The position numbers were made by a program, and so were the translations under genes. From Paraburkholderia haematera (GTDB lineage Bacteria > Pseudomonadota > Gammaproteobacteria > Burkholderiales > Burkholderiaceae): a stretch of 64,000 bases of DNA. Positions 34,392 to 44,686 of this stretch are shown here, one piece after another. Positions within the stretch are counted from its first letter, which is position 1, and every line of letters starts with the position of its first letter. The stretch covers positions 310,001-374,000 of the forward strand of contig NZ_CAJNBK010000003.1 in NCBI RefSeq assembly GCF_905220975.1, written 5' to 3'. A model generated the notes under the pieces. The model did no database searches. It worked only from the letters and a program-made list of their open reading frames with translations, and had not been told where the DNA came from.

Positions 34392-34748
34392 ATGTTGAAC
34401 TGGATCGATTACCGTAAGGAACTGGTCGGCCGCATCGGCGAAATCGCGAAACTGTCGCCGGATACCGTCAAGGGCTATCAGGCGATGTCGAGCGCGGGCC
34501 AGAAGACCGACCTTCTCGGCGCGAAGACGCGTGAGCTGATTTCGCTTGCGGTAGCCGTGACCACGCATTGCGACGGCTGTATCACCGTGCACACCGCTGA
34601 AGCGCTGAAACATGGCGCGACACGCGAAGAGATCGCCGAAGCGCTCGGTGTGGCGGTGGCCATGAACGCCGGCGCCGCGATGGTGTACTCGGCACGCACC
34701 ATGGACGCCGTCGCCGCTTATCTGGCGGACAGCAAGCCCGCGGCGTGA
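34392..34748 (+). CDS. Carboxymuconolactone decarboxylase / AhpD-like protein
   Basis: The 118-residue protein belongs to the AhpD-like superfamily. It has the redox-type motif THCDGCITVHTAEAL (CxxC with downstream His), then KHGATREEIAEALGVAVAMNAGAA. The CxxC form suggests alkylhydroperoxidase-like disulfide chemistry instead of true carboxymuconolactone decarboxylation. AAAGGAG lies about 8 nt before the ATG at 34392. It is transcribed away from the AraC regulator, which probably controls it. Length is typical for the family. Confidence 0.9.
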   Translation: MLNWIDYRKELVGRIGEIAKLSPDTVKGYQAMSSAGQKTDLLGAKTRELISLAVAVTTHCDGCITVHTAEALKHGATREEIAEALGVAVAMNAGAAMVYSARTMDAVAAYLADSKPAA

Positions 34749-34778
34749 GGCACGCAGCGTAACGGTATAGCGATACGT

Positions 34779-34818
34779 GGTGTAGCAGCACGCCGGGCCC
34801 ACGGCGGGCCGCTACACC
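34779..34818. terminator. Stem-loop between convergent genes
   Basis: GGTGTAGC (34779-34786) pairs with GCTACACC (34811-34818), enclosing further GC-rich complementarity, followed by GTTTAT. It sits between the convergent AhpD-like and aldo/keto reductase genes, so it may end both transcripts. Confidence 0.5.
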
Positions 34819-34894
34819 GTTTATCCACTAGCCGCTGCCTACGTTCCGGCGCCCATCACATGCCGGCCACAACCACGCACGCGGCAGCTTCCGG

Positions 34895-35950
34895 CTAGCG
34901 CTGCGCCGGATACCGCGCCTCTTCAAGCTGCTTGCGGCGCACCTCGCCCTGACGTTCCAGCATCCAGCCCGGGTACTCGGCCGGGAGCGTGCTGACCTGA
35001 TCGAGCTTGGCCAGTTCGTCGGCGCTCAAGGAGACGCCAGTGGCGGCGATGTTGTCGTCGAGTTGCTCGATTTTCTTCGCCCCGACGATCACCGAGGTCA
35101 CCACGCGTTGATGCAACAGCCATGCGAGCGCGATCTGCGCCACAGAGGTTTTCTTCACCTCCGCGATATCGCGCATCACGTCGATGCAGTCATAAGCACG
35201 CTCGCGATTGACCGGCGGAAAATCGAACGTCGTGCGGCGGCTGCCTGCCTCGCCCTGCTGCTCGCGCCCATATTTACCACTCAGCAAGCCACCCGCGAGC
35301 GGACTCCACACCATCAGTCCAAGACCTTCGCTGCGCAGCATCGGCACGAGTTCGCGTTCGAGGTCGCGGCCCGCCAGCGTGTAATACGCCTGTAGCGTTT
35401 CAAATCGCGCGAGACCGAGCCGCTCCGAAATGCCCAGCGCTTTCGCGATCTGCCACGCGGCCCAGTTCGACACGCCGACATAGCGCACGTGCCCGTGCTG
35501 AACCAGCGTATCGAGCGCGCGCACCGTTTCTTCGATCGGCGTGGCCGGATCGAAACCGTGGATCTGATACAGGTCGACGTGATCGAGTTGCAGGCGCTTC
35601 AGACTCGCCTTGACGCCGTCGATGATGTGGTAACGCGACGCCCCGCGCGCGTTCGGAAACTCTGCCGTCGCGCCAAATACTTTGGTTGCGACCACAACTT
35701 TGTCGCGCGGCACCTTAAGGTTCTTCAACGCCTGGCCCGTGATCTGTTCGGACACGCCTTCGGCGTAGACGTCGGCCGTGTCGATGAAATTGATGCCCGC
35801 GTCGAGCGCCCGGCCAATGAGCCGCTCCGCGTCCCCCTGCTGCAGATCGCCGATCTGCTTCCACATGCCCTCGCCACCGCCGAAGGTCATCGTGCCCAGG
35901 CACAGCTCTGAAACAAACACACCGGTACGGCCTAACTGGTTGTATCGCAT
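34895..35950 (-). CDS. Aldo/keto reductase
   Basis: NADPH-dependent carbonyl reductase of the aldo/keto reductase superfamily, 351 residues. Catalytic tetrad candidates are visible: Asp and Tyr in FIDTADVYAEG, Lys in VVVATKVFG, and His in DLYQIHGFDP. The family signature MRYNQLGRTGVFVSELCLG opens the protein and LARFETLQAYYTLAGR follows. The ATG at 35950, with GGAG upstream, fits the family start. The substrate cannot be inferred; such enzymes include YajO/Tas-like and general stress AKRs. It is a single gene divergent from the autotransporter. Confidence 0.92.
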   Translation of the reverse strand: MRYNQLGRTGVFVSELCLGTMTFGGGEGMWKQIGDLQQGDAERLIGRALDAGINFIDTADVYAEGVSEQITGQALKNLKVPRDKVVVATKVFGATAEFPNARGASRYHIIDGVKASLKRLQLDHVDLYQIHGFDPATPIEETVRALDTLVQHGHVRYVGVSNWAAWQIAKALGISERLGLARFETLQAYYTLAGRDLERELVPMLRSEGLGLMVWSPLAGGLLSGKYGREQQGEAGSRRTTFDFPPVNRERAYDCIDVMRDIAEVKKTSVAQIALAWLLHQRVVTSVIVGAKKIEQLDDNIAATGVSLSADELAKLDQVSTLPAEYPGWMLERQGEVRRKQLEEARYPAQR

Positions 35951-36292
35951 CGTCGAGACTCCATCGTGGATTCGTGAAACGGTGAGCCGTACAGAGTACT
36001 GCACCTTGCGAATTTCGACAGGACGCGACGCAAGTCCTGGGCAGCCGCAAAGCGAGCGCATGTTTCAAATTCCTTACGGTTCGCATCTCGGTTGCCGAAG
36101 CATTTTTTCATTGCGGAAGAAATCGTCTGCTTCTCTGCAAGCAAGGCGTCATGCGGGTCTCCGGCGAACGTCGGTGATTCACAACACATCCGTAAGTTAT
36201 GCCGGGGGCATTTGGAAAGTTTCGGTAAGGCGTGTATAAGTCGGACCATTCCGCTCGTATGGTGTAGTGCCTTTACCAAAAGGACCGCGCGT
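35951..36292. other. Divergent intergenic region, aldo/keto reductase and autotransporter
   Basis: This 342-bp region carries promoters for both flanking genes. Apart from the candidate promoter at 36212-36240 I see no clear hairpin, repeat or ORF. Confidence 0.5.
36212..36240 (+). promoter_or_regulatory. Candidate sigma-70 promoter for the autotransporter
   Basis: TTGGAA at 36212-36217 and TATAAG at 36235-36240 are separated by 17 bp and lie 52 bp before the ATG, so geometry and sequence are good. Confidence 0.45.
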
Positions 36293-39200
36293 ATGAAGAG
36301 TAAGAAAAGGTTTGGAATCGGTCTGGGCAGCGTCGTACTGCTCTCCAAAGCACTCACTCCTTCCGCGATGGCCGCGTGCAGCAGTACCGCACCGCCGAGC
36401 AACACCACAGTCACCTGCACTGGCAGCGGCCTCGCTGCCGTCGTCGCGCAAACCGGCAGCACGGGTGTGACGATCAATGCCGATAGCACCACCTCGGGCA
36501 GCTTCGTGCGCAGCGCCAACCCGGTTGTCTTCAGCGTGGACACCAGTAGCACGATCAGCAGCGCCGGCAATTTCTCGCTCACAGGCGGCGGTGGAACGGG
36601 CACCGTGCGCGGCGCCGTGCTGCTCGGTGTGGGCAACAACAATCAGATCACCAACGCAATCGGCGGGGTCATCACCACGAGCGGCGCCTTCAACGACGGC
36701 ATGGCCGCCAACGGCAGCGGCAACACGCTGACCAATCGCGGCTCGATCACGACCAGCGGCCCCAACGCTTACGGCATGACGGCCGCGTGGGGACAAACGA
36801 ACGTCGGCCAGTTAAACAACACGCTGATCAACAGCGGCACGGTGACGACCTCGGGCAGCAACGCGCGCGCGGCATCGATTCTGGGCGGCAGCGGCACCGT
36901 CAACAACAGCGGCACGCTGTCCACCACGGGCGCGGCCAGTCCAACGGCCTATCTGCAAGGCAATAACGACCAGTTGATCAACAGCGGCACGATCAGCGCG
37001 AGCGGCAGCGGCTCGGATGCAGTGTTTTCCAACACCGCGGGATCGAGCTTCGTGGCGACGATCCAGAACCTCGCGGGCGGCAGCATTGTCAGCCAGAACG
37101 GCTCCGGCATCCGCACGCTCAATGGCAACACCACCATCATCAATGCGGGGTTCGTGCAGAGCGGTATCGGCACCGCCATCACGATGGGCAACGGCAACGA
37201 TTCGCTGATCCTGCAAACCGGCTCCGTGATCAACGGTGCGGCCGACGGTGGAGCGGGAACGAATACGGTGACCTTGCAGGGCTCGGGCACGGCGTCGAAT
37301 GCTTTTACCAACTTCCAGACCTTGCAGATGCAAGGCGCATTGTGGAACTGGACCGGTAGCGGGGCCTTCTCGCTTGCACGCGTGCAGACCGGCACACTCA
37401 ATCTCACCGGTACGCTCGGCGCGAGCGCGGCCGCACTCGTCGATAGCGGCGCGACATTGCAGGCGAACGCACAGAACCTGCCCGCCAACGTCACCGACAA
37501 CGGACTCGTGCGATTTGCCCAGGACAGCGCGGGCACCTATGCGGGATCGATCAGCGGCACGGGCGCAGTCGATAAAACCGGTGCCGGCGTGCTGACGCTC
37601 GCGCCGGCCGCGGCGACCGGCAACACGTACTCGGGGGGCACGACAATCGATCAAGGCACGATCGCCGCCGGCGCGGACAATGCGCTCGGGGCGAACACCG
37701 GCGGTCTCACGTTCAACGGCGGCACACTGCAATTGACGACGAGCTTCGACCTCGCCGGCACGCGTGCGATCACGCTCGCAGCAGGTGGCGGCACGATCGA
37801 TACGCAAGCGTTCAATACCACGCTCACGCAGGCGGTAGGCGGGACCGGCGCCTTGACGAAAGCCGGCAGCGGCAGCTTGCTGATGACGGGCGTGAGCACC
37901 TATAGCGGCCCGACCACGGTCGCGGCCGGCACCCTCGCGATCGGCGACGCAGCCCATGCCAACGCCGCACTGAGCGGCGGCGGCGCCACCACGGTCGCCG
38001 CGGGCGCAACGCTCGGCGGCTACGGCAGCGTGACGGGGGCGGTCACGAACAACGGCACGCTCGCGGTGGCGAATGCATTACCGTCGCTTGCAAGCCAGGG
38101 GAACGGCGCGTTCTCGATCAACGGCTCGCTCGTGAATGCCGGACTCGTGCAGATCGGCGGCCCTGCCGGCGCGGGCGTCGGCAACCGGCTGAATGTGACG
38201 GGCAACTATGCCGGACAGAACAGCACCATCGGACTGAACACCGTCGTCGCAGGCGACGGCGCAGCGTCCGATCGGCTCGTGCTGAACGGTGGCACGGCTA
38301 CCGGCTCGACGCGTCTGCAAGTCACGAACGTGGGTGGCCAGGGTGCACAAACCGTAGCGGACGGCATTCAACTGATTCAGGCGACCAACGGCGCCACCAC
38401 CGATTCGAGCGCTTTCACGCTGGCCGCACCCGTCAAGGCGGGCGCGTATTCCTATTACCTCGCCAAAGGCGGCGTGAGCGGCGGCACGACGGACAGCTGG
38501 TATTTGCGCAATACGGTTGCGCCGCTGCCGCCCGCGACTACGCCTGGCCAGCCGCCTGTCACACCGCCTGTCACGACGCCGGGCGCGCCACCCGTTGTGG
38601 TGGCAGGGGTACCGATCGCCGCTGAGGGTACGCCGCCCTTGCCTCCCGCGCCGCCGGCCGGCTCAGCTGCCACGCCGCTGTATCGCGTCGAAGTGCCGGT
38701 CTATGCCGCGGCGCCAGGCGTCGCACGTGAACTCGGCCTGATGCAGATCGATACGTTTCATGACCGGCAAGGCGATCAGGCCTTGTTGAGCGAAAGCGGG
38801 ACACTGCCTGCCGCATGGGGCCGCGTGTGGGGCGGCCATAGCGTGCTGAGCCACAACGGGGGCGTCAGTCCGCAATTCGACGGTTCGGTGTATGGCATCC
38901 AGGCCGGGCAGGACCTCTACGCGGATCGCAGCGCGAGCGGCCAGCGCAATCACTACGGCGTGTTCGCCGGTTTCGCGCGGGCCACCGGCGACGTCGACGG
39001 CTTCGCGCTCGGCATGCCCAATCTCGCTGTGGGCCACCTCGCGATCAATGCGTATAGCCTCGGCGGCTACTGGACGCATATCGGTCCGGGCGGCTGGTAC
39101 ACGGACGCCGTGCTGATGGGGAGTTCGTTGACCGTCGATCCGGTCTCGCGCGACGGCATCGCCACAACGACGCACGGCAACGCGGTGACCGGTTCGCTCG

Positions 39201-39631
39201 AAGGCGGCCTGCCGATTCCGCTTGGCGCGGGGCTCACGCTCGAACCTCAGGCACAACTCATATGGCAGCACCTCGCGCTCTCCGATTTCAACGACGGCGT
39301 GTCGAGCGTCGGCTTTAATAGCGGCAACACTTTCACAGGACGAATCGGTGCGCGCCTGCAAGGCCAGTTCGATGCCTTCGCGACGGCCTGGCGGCCTTAT
39401 CTGCGCGTCAGCTTCCTGCGCGAGTTCGGCTCCGACGACAAAGTCACCTTCGGCGGCGGGACCGTGATACCGGGCAGCGTCGGGCAAACCGCAGCGCAAC
39501 TCGGTGCGGGCGTGGTCGGCAAATTCAGCACGTCGGGTAGCGTGTTCGCGACGCTCGGCTGGGTGACGAACCTGGGTGGCGCGCACCAGAGAACGGTAAC
39601 GGGCGACGCGGGCGTGCGCTGGGTCTGGTAG
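36293..39631 (+). CDS. Type V autotransporter with PATR-type passenger
   Basis: The 1112-residue secreted protein has a signal peptide (KKRFGIGLGSVVLLSKALTP, cleaved near SAMA). A Ser/Thr/Asn/Gly-rich beta-helical passenger carries NSGTI-like repeats. Two autotransporter-associated beta-strand units follow (VDKTGAGVLTLAP with YSGGTTIDQGTI; LTKAGSGSLLM with YSGPTTVAAGTL). A Pro-rich linker (about residues 745-795) leads to a ~280-residue beta-barrel starting near VPVYAAAPGVAREL and ending in Trp (GVRWVW), the usual BAM signal. AAAGGA lies before the ATG. No protease motif is evident in the passenger, so an adhesin-like surface role is the best guess. Confidence 0.9.
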   Translation: MKSKKRFGIGLGSVVLLSKALTPSAMAACSSTAPPSNTTVTCTGSGLAAVVAQTGSTGVTINADSTTSGSFVRSANPVVFSVDTSSTISSAGNFSLTGGGGTGTVRGAVLLGVGNNNQITNAIGGVITTSGAFNDGMAANGSGNTLTNRGSITTSGPNAYGMTAAWGQTNVGQLNNTLINSGTVTTSGSNARAASILGGSGTVNNSGTLSTTGAASPTAYLQGNNDQLINSGTISASGSGSDAVFSNTAGSSFVATIQNLAGGSIVSQNGSGIRTLNGNTTIINAGFVQSGIGTAITMGNGNDSLILQTGSVINGAADGGAGTNTVTLQGSGTASNAFTNFQTLQMQGALWNWTGSGAFSLARVQTGTLNLTGTLGASAAALVDSGATLQANAQNLPANVTDNGLVRFAQDSAGTYAGSISGTGAVDKTGAGVLTLAPAAATGNTYSGGTTIDQGTIAAGADNALGANTGGLTFNGGTLQLTTSFDLAGTRAITLAAGGGTIDTQAFNTTLTQAVGGTGALTKAGSGSLLMTGVSTYSGPTTVAAGTLAIGDAAHANAALSGGGATTVAAGATLGGYGSVTGAVTNNGTLAVANALPSLASQGNGAFSINGSLVNAGLVQIGGPAGAGVGNRLNVTGNYAGQNSTIGLNTVVAGDGAASDRLVLNGGTATGSTRLQVTNVGGQGAQTVADGIQLIQATNGATTDSSAFTLAAPVKAGAYSYYLAKGGVSGGTTDSWYLRNTVAPLPPATTPGQPPVTPPVTTPGAPPVVVAGVPIAAEGTPPLPPAPPAGSAATPLYRVEVPVYAAAPGVARELGLMQIDTFHDRQGDQALLSESGTLPAAWGRVWGGHSVLSHNGGVSPQFDGSVYGIQAGQDLYADRSASGQRNHYGVFAGFARATGDVDGFALGMPNLAVGHLAINAYSLGGYWTHIGPGGWYTDAVLMGSSLTVDPVSRDGIATTTHGNAVTGSLEGGLPIPLGAGLTLEPQAQLIWQHLALSDFNDGVSSVGFNSGNTFTGRIGARLQGQFDAFATAWRPYLRVSFLREFGSDDKVTFGGGTVIPGSVGQTAAQLGAGVVGKFSTSGSVFATLGWVTNLGGAHQRTVTGDAGVRWVW

Positions 39632-39653
39632 TTTTGCGCAGTACTGTGCGCGG

Positions 39654-39678
39654 GGTGCGGTGAGGTCCACTCCGCACC
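39654..39678 (+). terminator. Hairpin downstream of the autotransporter
   Basis: GGTGCGG and CCGCACC pair, extended by GAG/CTC, 23 bp after the stop codon. There is no U tract, so termination is uncertain. Confidence 0.35.
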
Positions 39679-39810
39679 GGCAGTGCGCCGGCAGCTATTG
39701 CCGCCGGTTTGCGCGCGGCCTCTGCCACCTGAGCGTCGGCAAAACCCGTAAAAACCTGCCAGACTGATCGCTTACCTTCGTAACAGGGCGGCGCTTGCCG
39801 CCTTCTGAAT

Positions 39811-42800
39811 ATGGCACGCCGCGCCCCCATTCATGCCAGCATGGCTTCGGCCTCGACATCCGCTACAGCGCTGGGCGCGCCCGCTGATTTTCCGGGCTTT
39901 GATCCGGCGTTGGCGGCGGCTTCAGATAACGCTTCGGACCCCGCTTCGGTTCCACTACCGGCCCGCGCGCTGAACGACTTCCATCCCGCGGTCGCAGGCT
40001 GGTTCCTGAAGACCTTCGCCGCCCCCACCGACGCCCAGACTGCTGCCTGGCCGCAGATTCGCAGTGGGCGCTCGACCCTGGTCGCCGCGCCCACCGGTTC
40101 GGGCAAAACGCTCACCGCCTTTCTGTCCGCGCTCGACGAACTCGTCCAGCAAGGCCTGGCCAGCGGTGGCGTGCTGCCCGACGAAACCCTGGTGGTCTAC
40201 GTTTCTCCGCTGAAAGCGCTCTCCAACGACATCCGCATCAATCTGCAAGTGCCGCTGCAGGGCATCGCCGCGGAACTCGACGCGCGCGGCCTGCCGCCGC
40301 TCGACATCCGCACCGCCGTGCGCACCGGCGACACTACGCAGCAGGAGCGCAACGCGCTGAAAAAGCGCGCGCCGCATATTCTCGTGACCACGCCCGAATC
40401 GCTATACGTCCTGCTCGGCTCGGATTCCGGGCGCCGCATGCTGTCGACGGTGCGCACGGTGATCGTCGACGAAATTCATGCGCTTGCCGGCAGCAAACGC
40501 GGCAGTCATCTCGCGCTCAGCCTCGAACGGCTCGACGCGCTGTGTCAGCGGCGCTTGCCGCGGATCGGCCTGTCTGCGACGCAAAAACCGGTCAGCGCGG
40601 TCGCGCGCTTTCTCGTGGGCGGCGCGAGTATCGAAAGCGGCACGCCTGCGGACTGCGCGATCGTCGATGTCGGGCACATCCGCGAGCGCGATCTCGCGCT
40701 GGAGATTCCGCCCGTGCCGCTCGAGGCGGTGATGCCCAACGAGGTGTGGGAGCGCGTCTACGACCGCCTCGCCGAGTTGGTGGCGACACATCGCACCACG
40801 CTGATTTTCGTCAACACGCGCCGTATGGCGGAACGCGCCGCGCGCCATCTGACCGAGCGCCTGGGCCGGGACGTGGTCGCGGCGCATCACGGCAGTCTCG
40901 CCAAAGAACATCGTTTCGACGCCGAGCAGCGCCTGAAACGCGGCGAGTTGCGTGTGCTGATCGCTACCGCATCGCTGGAACTGGGCATCGATATCGGCGA
41001 TGTCGATCTGGTCTGCCAGATGGGTTCGCCGCGCGCGATCGCGCCGTTCCTGCAACGTGTGGGGCGCTCGGGCCACCATGTCGGCGGCATGCCGAAGGGC
41101 CGGCTTTTTCCCGCCTCGCGCGACGATCTGATCGAATGCGCGGCACTGCTCGACTGCGTGCGGCGTGGTGAACTCGACGCGTTGCGGATTCCGCGCGCGC
41201 CGCTCGACGTGCTTGCCCAACAGATCGTGGCGGAGGTATCGAGCGCCGAATGGAGCGAAGACGCACTGTTCGAGATGACGCGCCGCGCGGCTCCCTATGC
41301 CGGCCTCGAACGCGAGCAATACGACGCCGTGCTGCGCATGCTCGCCGAGGGTTATACGAGCCGCAACGGCCCACGCGGCGCCTATATTCATCGCGACGCG
41401 GTGAGCGGCACCTTGCGAGGCCGGCGCGGCGGCAAGCTGGTTGCCGTGACGTCAGGCGGCACGATCCCCGAGAACGCCGACTATGCGGTGGTGCTCGAAC
41501 CGCAGGCGATCACGATCGGCACCGTCAACGAGGATTTCGCCGTCGAGAGTCTTGCCGGCGACGTGTTTCAACTCGGCAATGCGTCATACAGGATTCTGCG
41601 GATCGAGAGCGGCCGCGTGCGAGTCGAGGACGCGCAGGGGCAGCCGCCGAACATTCCGTTCTGGCTTGGCGAGGCGCCGGGACGCAGCGATGAATTGTCG
41701 TTCGGCGTCGCACGCTTGCGCAAGCAGATTGAGCGTTTGCTCGATGGGAAAGAATCCCATGCCGATTCCGAGTCGCCGCCAGAAGAACCGCATTCGCCGC
41801 GGCGCAAGTCCACGCGCGCAGCGTCGGGCACGGATTCGGATTCGCGCGCTGCTCACGGCAGGGCGGCCCTGAAGATCGCCGACGCAACACAGTCTGAAAG
41901 TCAGGCGCTGCCTCTCCGCCTCCAACGCGCAATCGACTGGCTGATTGACACCCTGCATCTCGACGAAGCCGCCGCCCGCCAGATCGTCGACTATCTCGCC
42001 CGTGCGCGCGCCGCGCTCAGCGTGCTGCCTTCGCAAAACACGCTCGTGATGGAGCGCTTCTTCGACGAATCCGGCGGCACGCAACTCGTGATCCACGCGC
42101 CGTTCGGCAGCCGCGTGAACCGCGCGTGGGGCCTCGCGTTGCGCAAGCGTTTTTGCCGGACCTTCAACTTCGAACTCCAGGCTGCCGCGACCGAAGACGC
42201 GATTGTGCTGTCGCTGACGGGCAGCCATTCGTTCGTACTCGACGACGTGTGGCGCTACCTGCATTCGAACACCGCCGAGCACCTGCTGATCCAGGCGCTG
42301 CTCGACGCGCCGCTCTTCGGTGTGCGCTGGCGCTGGAACGCGACCACCGCGCTCGGCCTGCCGCGTTATACCGGCGGGCGCAAGACCCCGCCGCAATTGC
42401 AGCGCATGCGTAGCGAGGATCTGCTGGCGAGCGTGTTCCCCGAGCAGGCCGCATGCCTGGAGAACATCGTCGGTGAACGCGAACTGCCACATCATCCGTT
42501 AGTGAACCAAACCGTCGACGACTGTTTGCACGACGCGATGGACTGCGAAAGCTGGCTTGCCTTGCTGCGTCGTATCGAGCAGGGCGGCGTCCAACTGGTC
42601 GCCCGCGATTTGCCGGCGCCCTCGCCGCTTGCCGCCGAAATCCTCAACGCCAAGCCCTACGCCTTTCTCGACGACGCACCGATCGAAGAGCGCCGCACGC
42701 AAGCTGTGCTGAACCGCCGCTGGACCGATCCGTCCAGCGCCGACGACCTCGGTGCGCTCGACGCCGACGCGATCGGGAGCGTTCGCGACGAGGCATGGCC

Positions 42801-44457
42801 GCAGGCGCGCACCGCCGACGAGATGCACGAAGCGCTAACGGGCCTTGCCTGCATCACGGAGGCTGAAGCGCGCAACAATGAAGGCTGGCCGGCATGGCTC
42901 GCGTCGCTTGCCGGATCCGGCCGCGCGACTCGCCTGCGGATCGCTGCCGACGAGGTGCTCTGGCTGCCCGCCGAGCGCCTGACCTGCTTCCAGGCGCTCT
43001 ACCCCGACGCCCCATTTGAACCGCCGCTCACCGCACCAAAGGGCTTCACCGACACCTGGAGCGCCGACGACGCACTGCTCGACGTGCTGCGCGCCCGGCT
43101 GACCGGCTTCGGCCCGCTGCCGGTGCGCGCGATCGCGCAGGCGCTGAGATTACCGGCGACATCCGTCGAACAAACCTTGACGCGTCTCGAAGCGGAAGGC
43201 TATGTGATGCGTGGCCGCTTCTCGCCGGGCGCCACGGAAGAAGAATGGTGCGAGCGTCATTTGCTTGCGCGGATCCACCGCTACACCGTGAAACGCTTGC
43301 GACGCGAAATCGAGCCGGTGGAACGGCACGACTTCATGCGCTTTCTATTCGAATGGCAGCATTTGACGCCGGACACCCGCAGCGAGGGGCGCGACGCCCT
43401 GGCCGCCGTGCTCGACCAGCTGGAGGGTTTTCAGGCCGCGGCGGGCGCATGGGAAGAAGATATTCTGCCGGCGCGCGTGAAAGCGTACGCGAACACTTCG
43501 CTCGACGAACTATGCCGCGCCGGCAAAATCGTCTGGACCCGTCTGACCGAGCGGGCACGCAGTGCTGCGGGGCCGGTGCGCAGCACGCCGATTGTGCTCT
43601 TGCCGCGCGCCCAGGTGCGCGTATGGAGCGCGCTGATCGACCCGTCGAAACAACCGGAACTATCGGCTCGCGCGCAGAGCGTACATGACACCTTATCGCA
43701 ACATGGCGCGACGTTCTTCGACGAATTGCTAGCCGAAGTAAGCGGCTTGCGCATGGAACTGGAGAACGCGCTGGGCGAACTGGTGGCAGCGGGTCTCGTG
43801 AATTCCGACAGCTTCGCCGGCTTGCGGGCGCTGTTGAAACCCGTCGCGAAACGCAGTACGTTTTCCGGTAGCCGCCGCGTCAGATCTGGCGCATTGATCG
43901 GAGGAATGGACGACGCGGGACGTTGGGCCCTGGTCAACCGGCAGCCCGTAGTAACTGCAGCGGAACCCTCCTCGGTGCGCCGCCAGCAGTTCGCCCCTGA
44001 CGTACTCGAACATATCGCCATGACTTTGCTGCGCCGTTATGGCGTGGTGTTCTGGCGGTTGCTCGAACGCGAGGCCGAATGGTTGCCGCCGTGGCGGGAC
44101 CTGTTGCGCGTGTTTCAGCGGCTCGAAGCGCGCGGCGTCGTGCGTGGCGGGCGATTTGTGAATGGCCTCGCTGGCGAACAATTTGCTTTGCCGGAAGCGA
44201 TTCCCCTATTGCGGGAAGTTCGACGGCATGCGAACGATGGTGCTTTTGTGTGTGTCGCCGGAGCCGATCCGTTGAATCTTGCGGGCACGTTGCTGGTCGG
44301 AGAACGGGTGCCCGCTGTCGCGGGGAACCGGGTTCTGTATCGGGATGGGGTTGTTTCCGCGACACTGGTGGCCGGGGCTTTCTGGTTTGCCCCCTCGCTG
44401 GAAACGATTCCTGCGGAGCGGGAGCGCGCACGGAGCGCATTGGCCCATCGGTTCTGA
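39811..44457 (+). CDS. lhr: Lhr-family superfamily 2 DNA helicase
   Basis: Large helicase-related proteins translocate 3'-5' on DNA and act in repair. The 1548-residue product has an SF2 core with Q-like [12 protein letters not shown], Walker A APTGSGKT near residue 95, DEIH box VIVDEIHAL near 220, motif III LSATQKP, and helicase-C motifs [12 protein letters not shown] and QRVGRSGHH. After the Lhr-specific winged-helix and DUF1998-like core, a long C-terminal half follows, including [11 protein letters not shown] and [19 protein letters not shown]. Full-length bacterial Lhr is about 1500, so it is complete. The start could also be the ATG at 39841. It is not adjacent to the metallo-exonuclease seen beside some lhr genes. 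Confidence 0.95.
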   Translation: MARRAPIHASMASASTSATALGAPADFPGFDPALAAASDNASDPASVPLPARALNDFHPAVAGWFLKTFAAPTDAQTAAWPQIRSGRSTLVAAPTGSGKTLTAFLSALDELVQQGLASGGVLPDETLVVYVSPLKALSNDIRINLQVPLQGIAAELDARGLPPLDIRTAVRTGDTTQQERNALKKRAPHILVTTPESLYVLLGSDSGRRMLSTVRTVIVDEIHALAGSKRGSHLALSLERLDALCQRRLPRIGLSATQKPVSAVARFLVGGASIESGTPADCAIVDVGHIRERDLALEIPPVPLEAVMPNEVWERVYDRLAELVATHRTTLIFVNTRRMAERAARHLTERLGRDVVAAHHGSLAKEHRFDAEQRLKRGELRVLIATASLELGIDIGDVDLVCQMGSPRAIAPFLQRVGRSGHHVGGMPKGRLFPASRDDLIECAALLDCVRRGELDALRIPRAPLDVLAQQIVAEVSSAEWSEDALFEMTRRAAPYAGLEREQYDAVLRMLAEGYTSRNGPRGAYIHRDAVSGTLRGRRGGKLVAVTSGGTIPENADYAVVLEPQAITIGTVNEDFAVESLAGDVFQLGNASYRILRIESGRVRVEDAQGQPPNIPFWLGEAPGRSDELSFGVARLRKQIERLLDGKESHADSESPPEEPHSPRRKSTRAASGTDSDSRAAHGRAALKIADATQSESQALPLRLQRAIDWLIDTLHLDEAAARQIVDYLARARAALSVLPSQNTLVMERFFDESGGTQLVIHAPFGSRVNRAWGLALRKRFCRTFNFELQAAATEDAIVLSLTGSHSFVLDDVWRYLHSNTAEHLLIQALLDAPLFGVRWRWNATTALGLPRYTGGRKTPPQLQRMRSEDLLASVFPEQAACLENIVGERELPHHPLVNQTVDDCLHDAMDCESWLALLRRIEQGGVQLVARDLPAPSPLAAEILNAKPYAFLDDAPIEERRTQAVLNRRWTDPSSADDLGALDADAIGSVRDEAWPQARTADEMHEALTGLACITEAEARNNEGWPAWLASLAGSGRATRLRIAADEVLWLPAERLTCFQALYPDAPFEPPLTAPKGFTDTWSADDALLDVLRARLTGFGPLPVRAIAQALRLPATSVEQTLTRLEAEGYVMRGRFSPGATEEEWCERHLLARIHRYTVKRLRREIEPVERHDFMRFLFEWQHLTPDTRSEGRDALAAVLDQLEGFQAAAGAWEEDILPARVKAYANTSLDELCRAGKIVWTRLTERARSAAGPVRSTPIVLLPRAQVRVWSALIDPSKQPELSARAQSVHDTLSQHGATFFDELLAEVSGLRMELENALGELVAAGLVNSDSFAGLRALLKPVAKRSTFSGSRRVRSGALIGGMDDAGRWALVNRQPVVTAAEPSSVRRQQFAPDVLEHIAMTLLRRYGVVFWRLLEREAEWLPPWRDLLRVFQRLEARGVVRGGRFVNGLAGEQFALPEAIPLLREVRRHANDGAFVCVAGADPLNLAGTLLVGERVPAVAGNRVLYRDGVVSATLVAGAFWFAPSLETIPAERERARSALAHRF

Positions 44458-44686
44458 AGCGCATCGGAAGCAATTTTGATGCGATTGTTTATGCAATTTC
44501 GCGGCTTCGCGCCGGCGCGCGTCCGAAACAAAAGCCTAAAGCCCGAGATAATCCTGACCGTTAATGTTTATAGGCCCGAAGGCCAGCCGCTTCGCTACAA
44601 TGAGGCCAGTCTTTAAGTATGATGAAGACTGTTTGCCGCCAACCTGCCTTCACGGCGGGCCTATCGGCACACCGCCCGGGGATCTC

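Noticed and set aside
36812-37957. Minus-strand ORF (381 codons) within the autotransporter
   Set aside because: It arises from the repetitive Gly/Thr/Asn passenger codons read in reverse; the plus-strand protein has a full autotransporter architecture.
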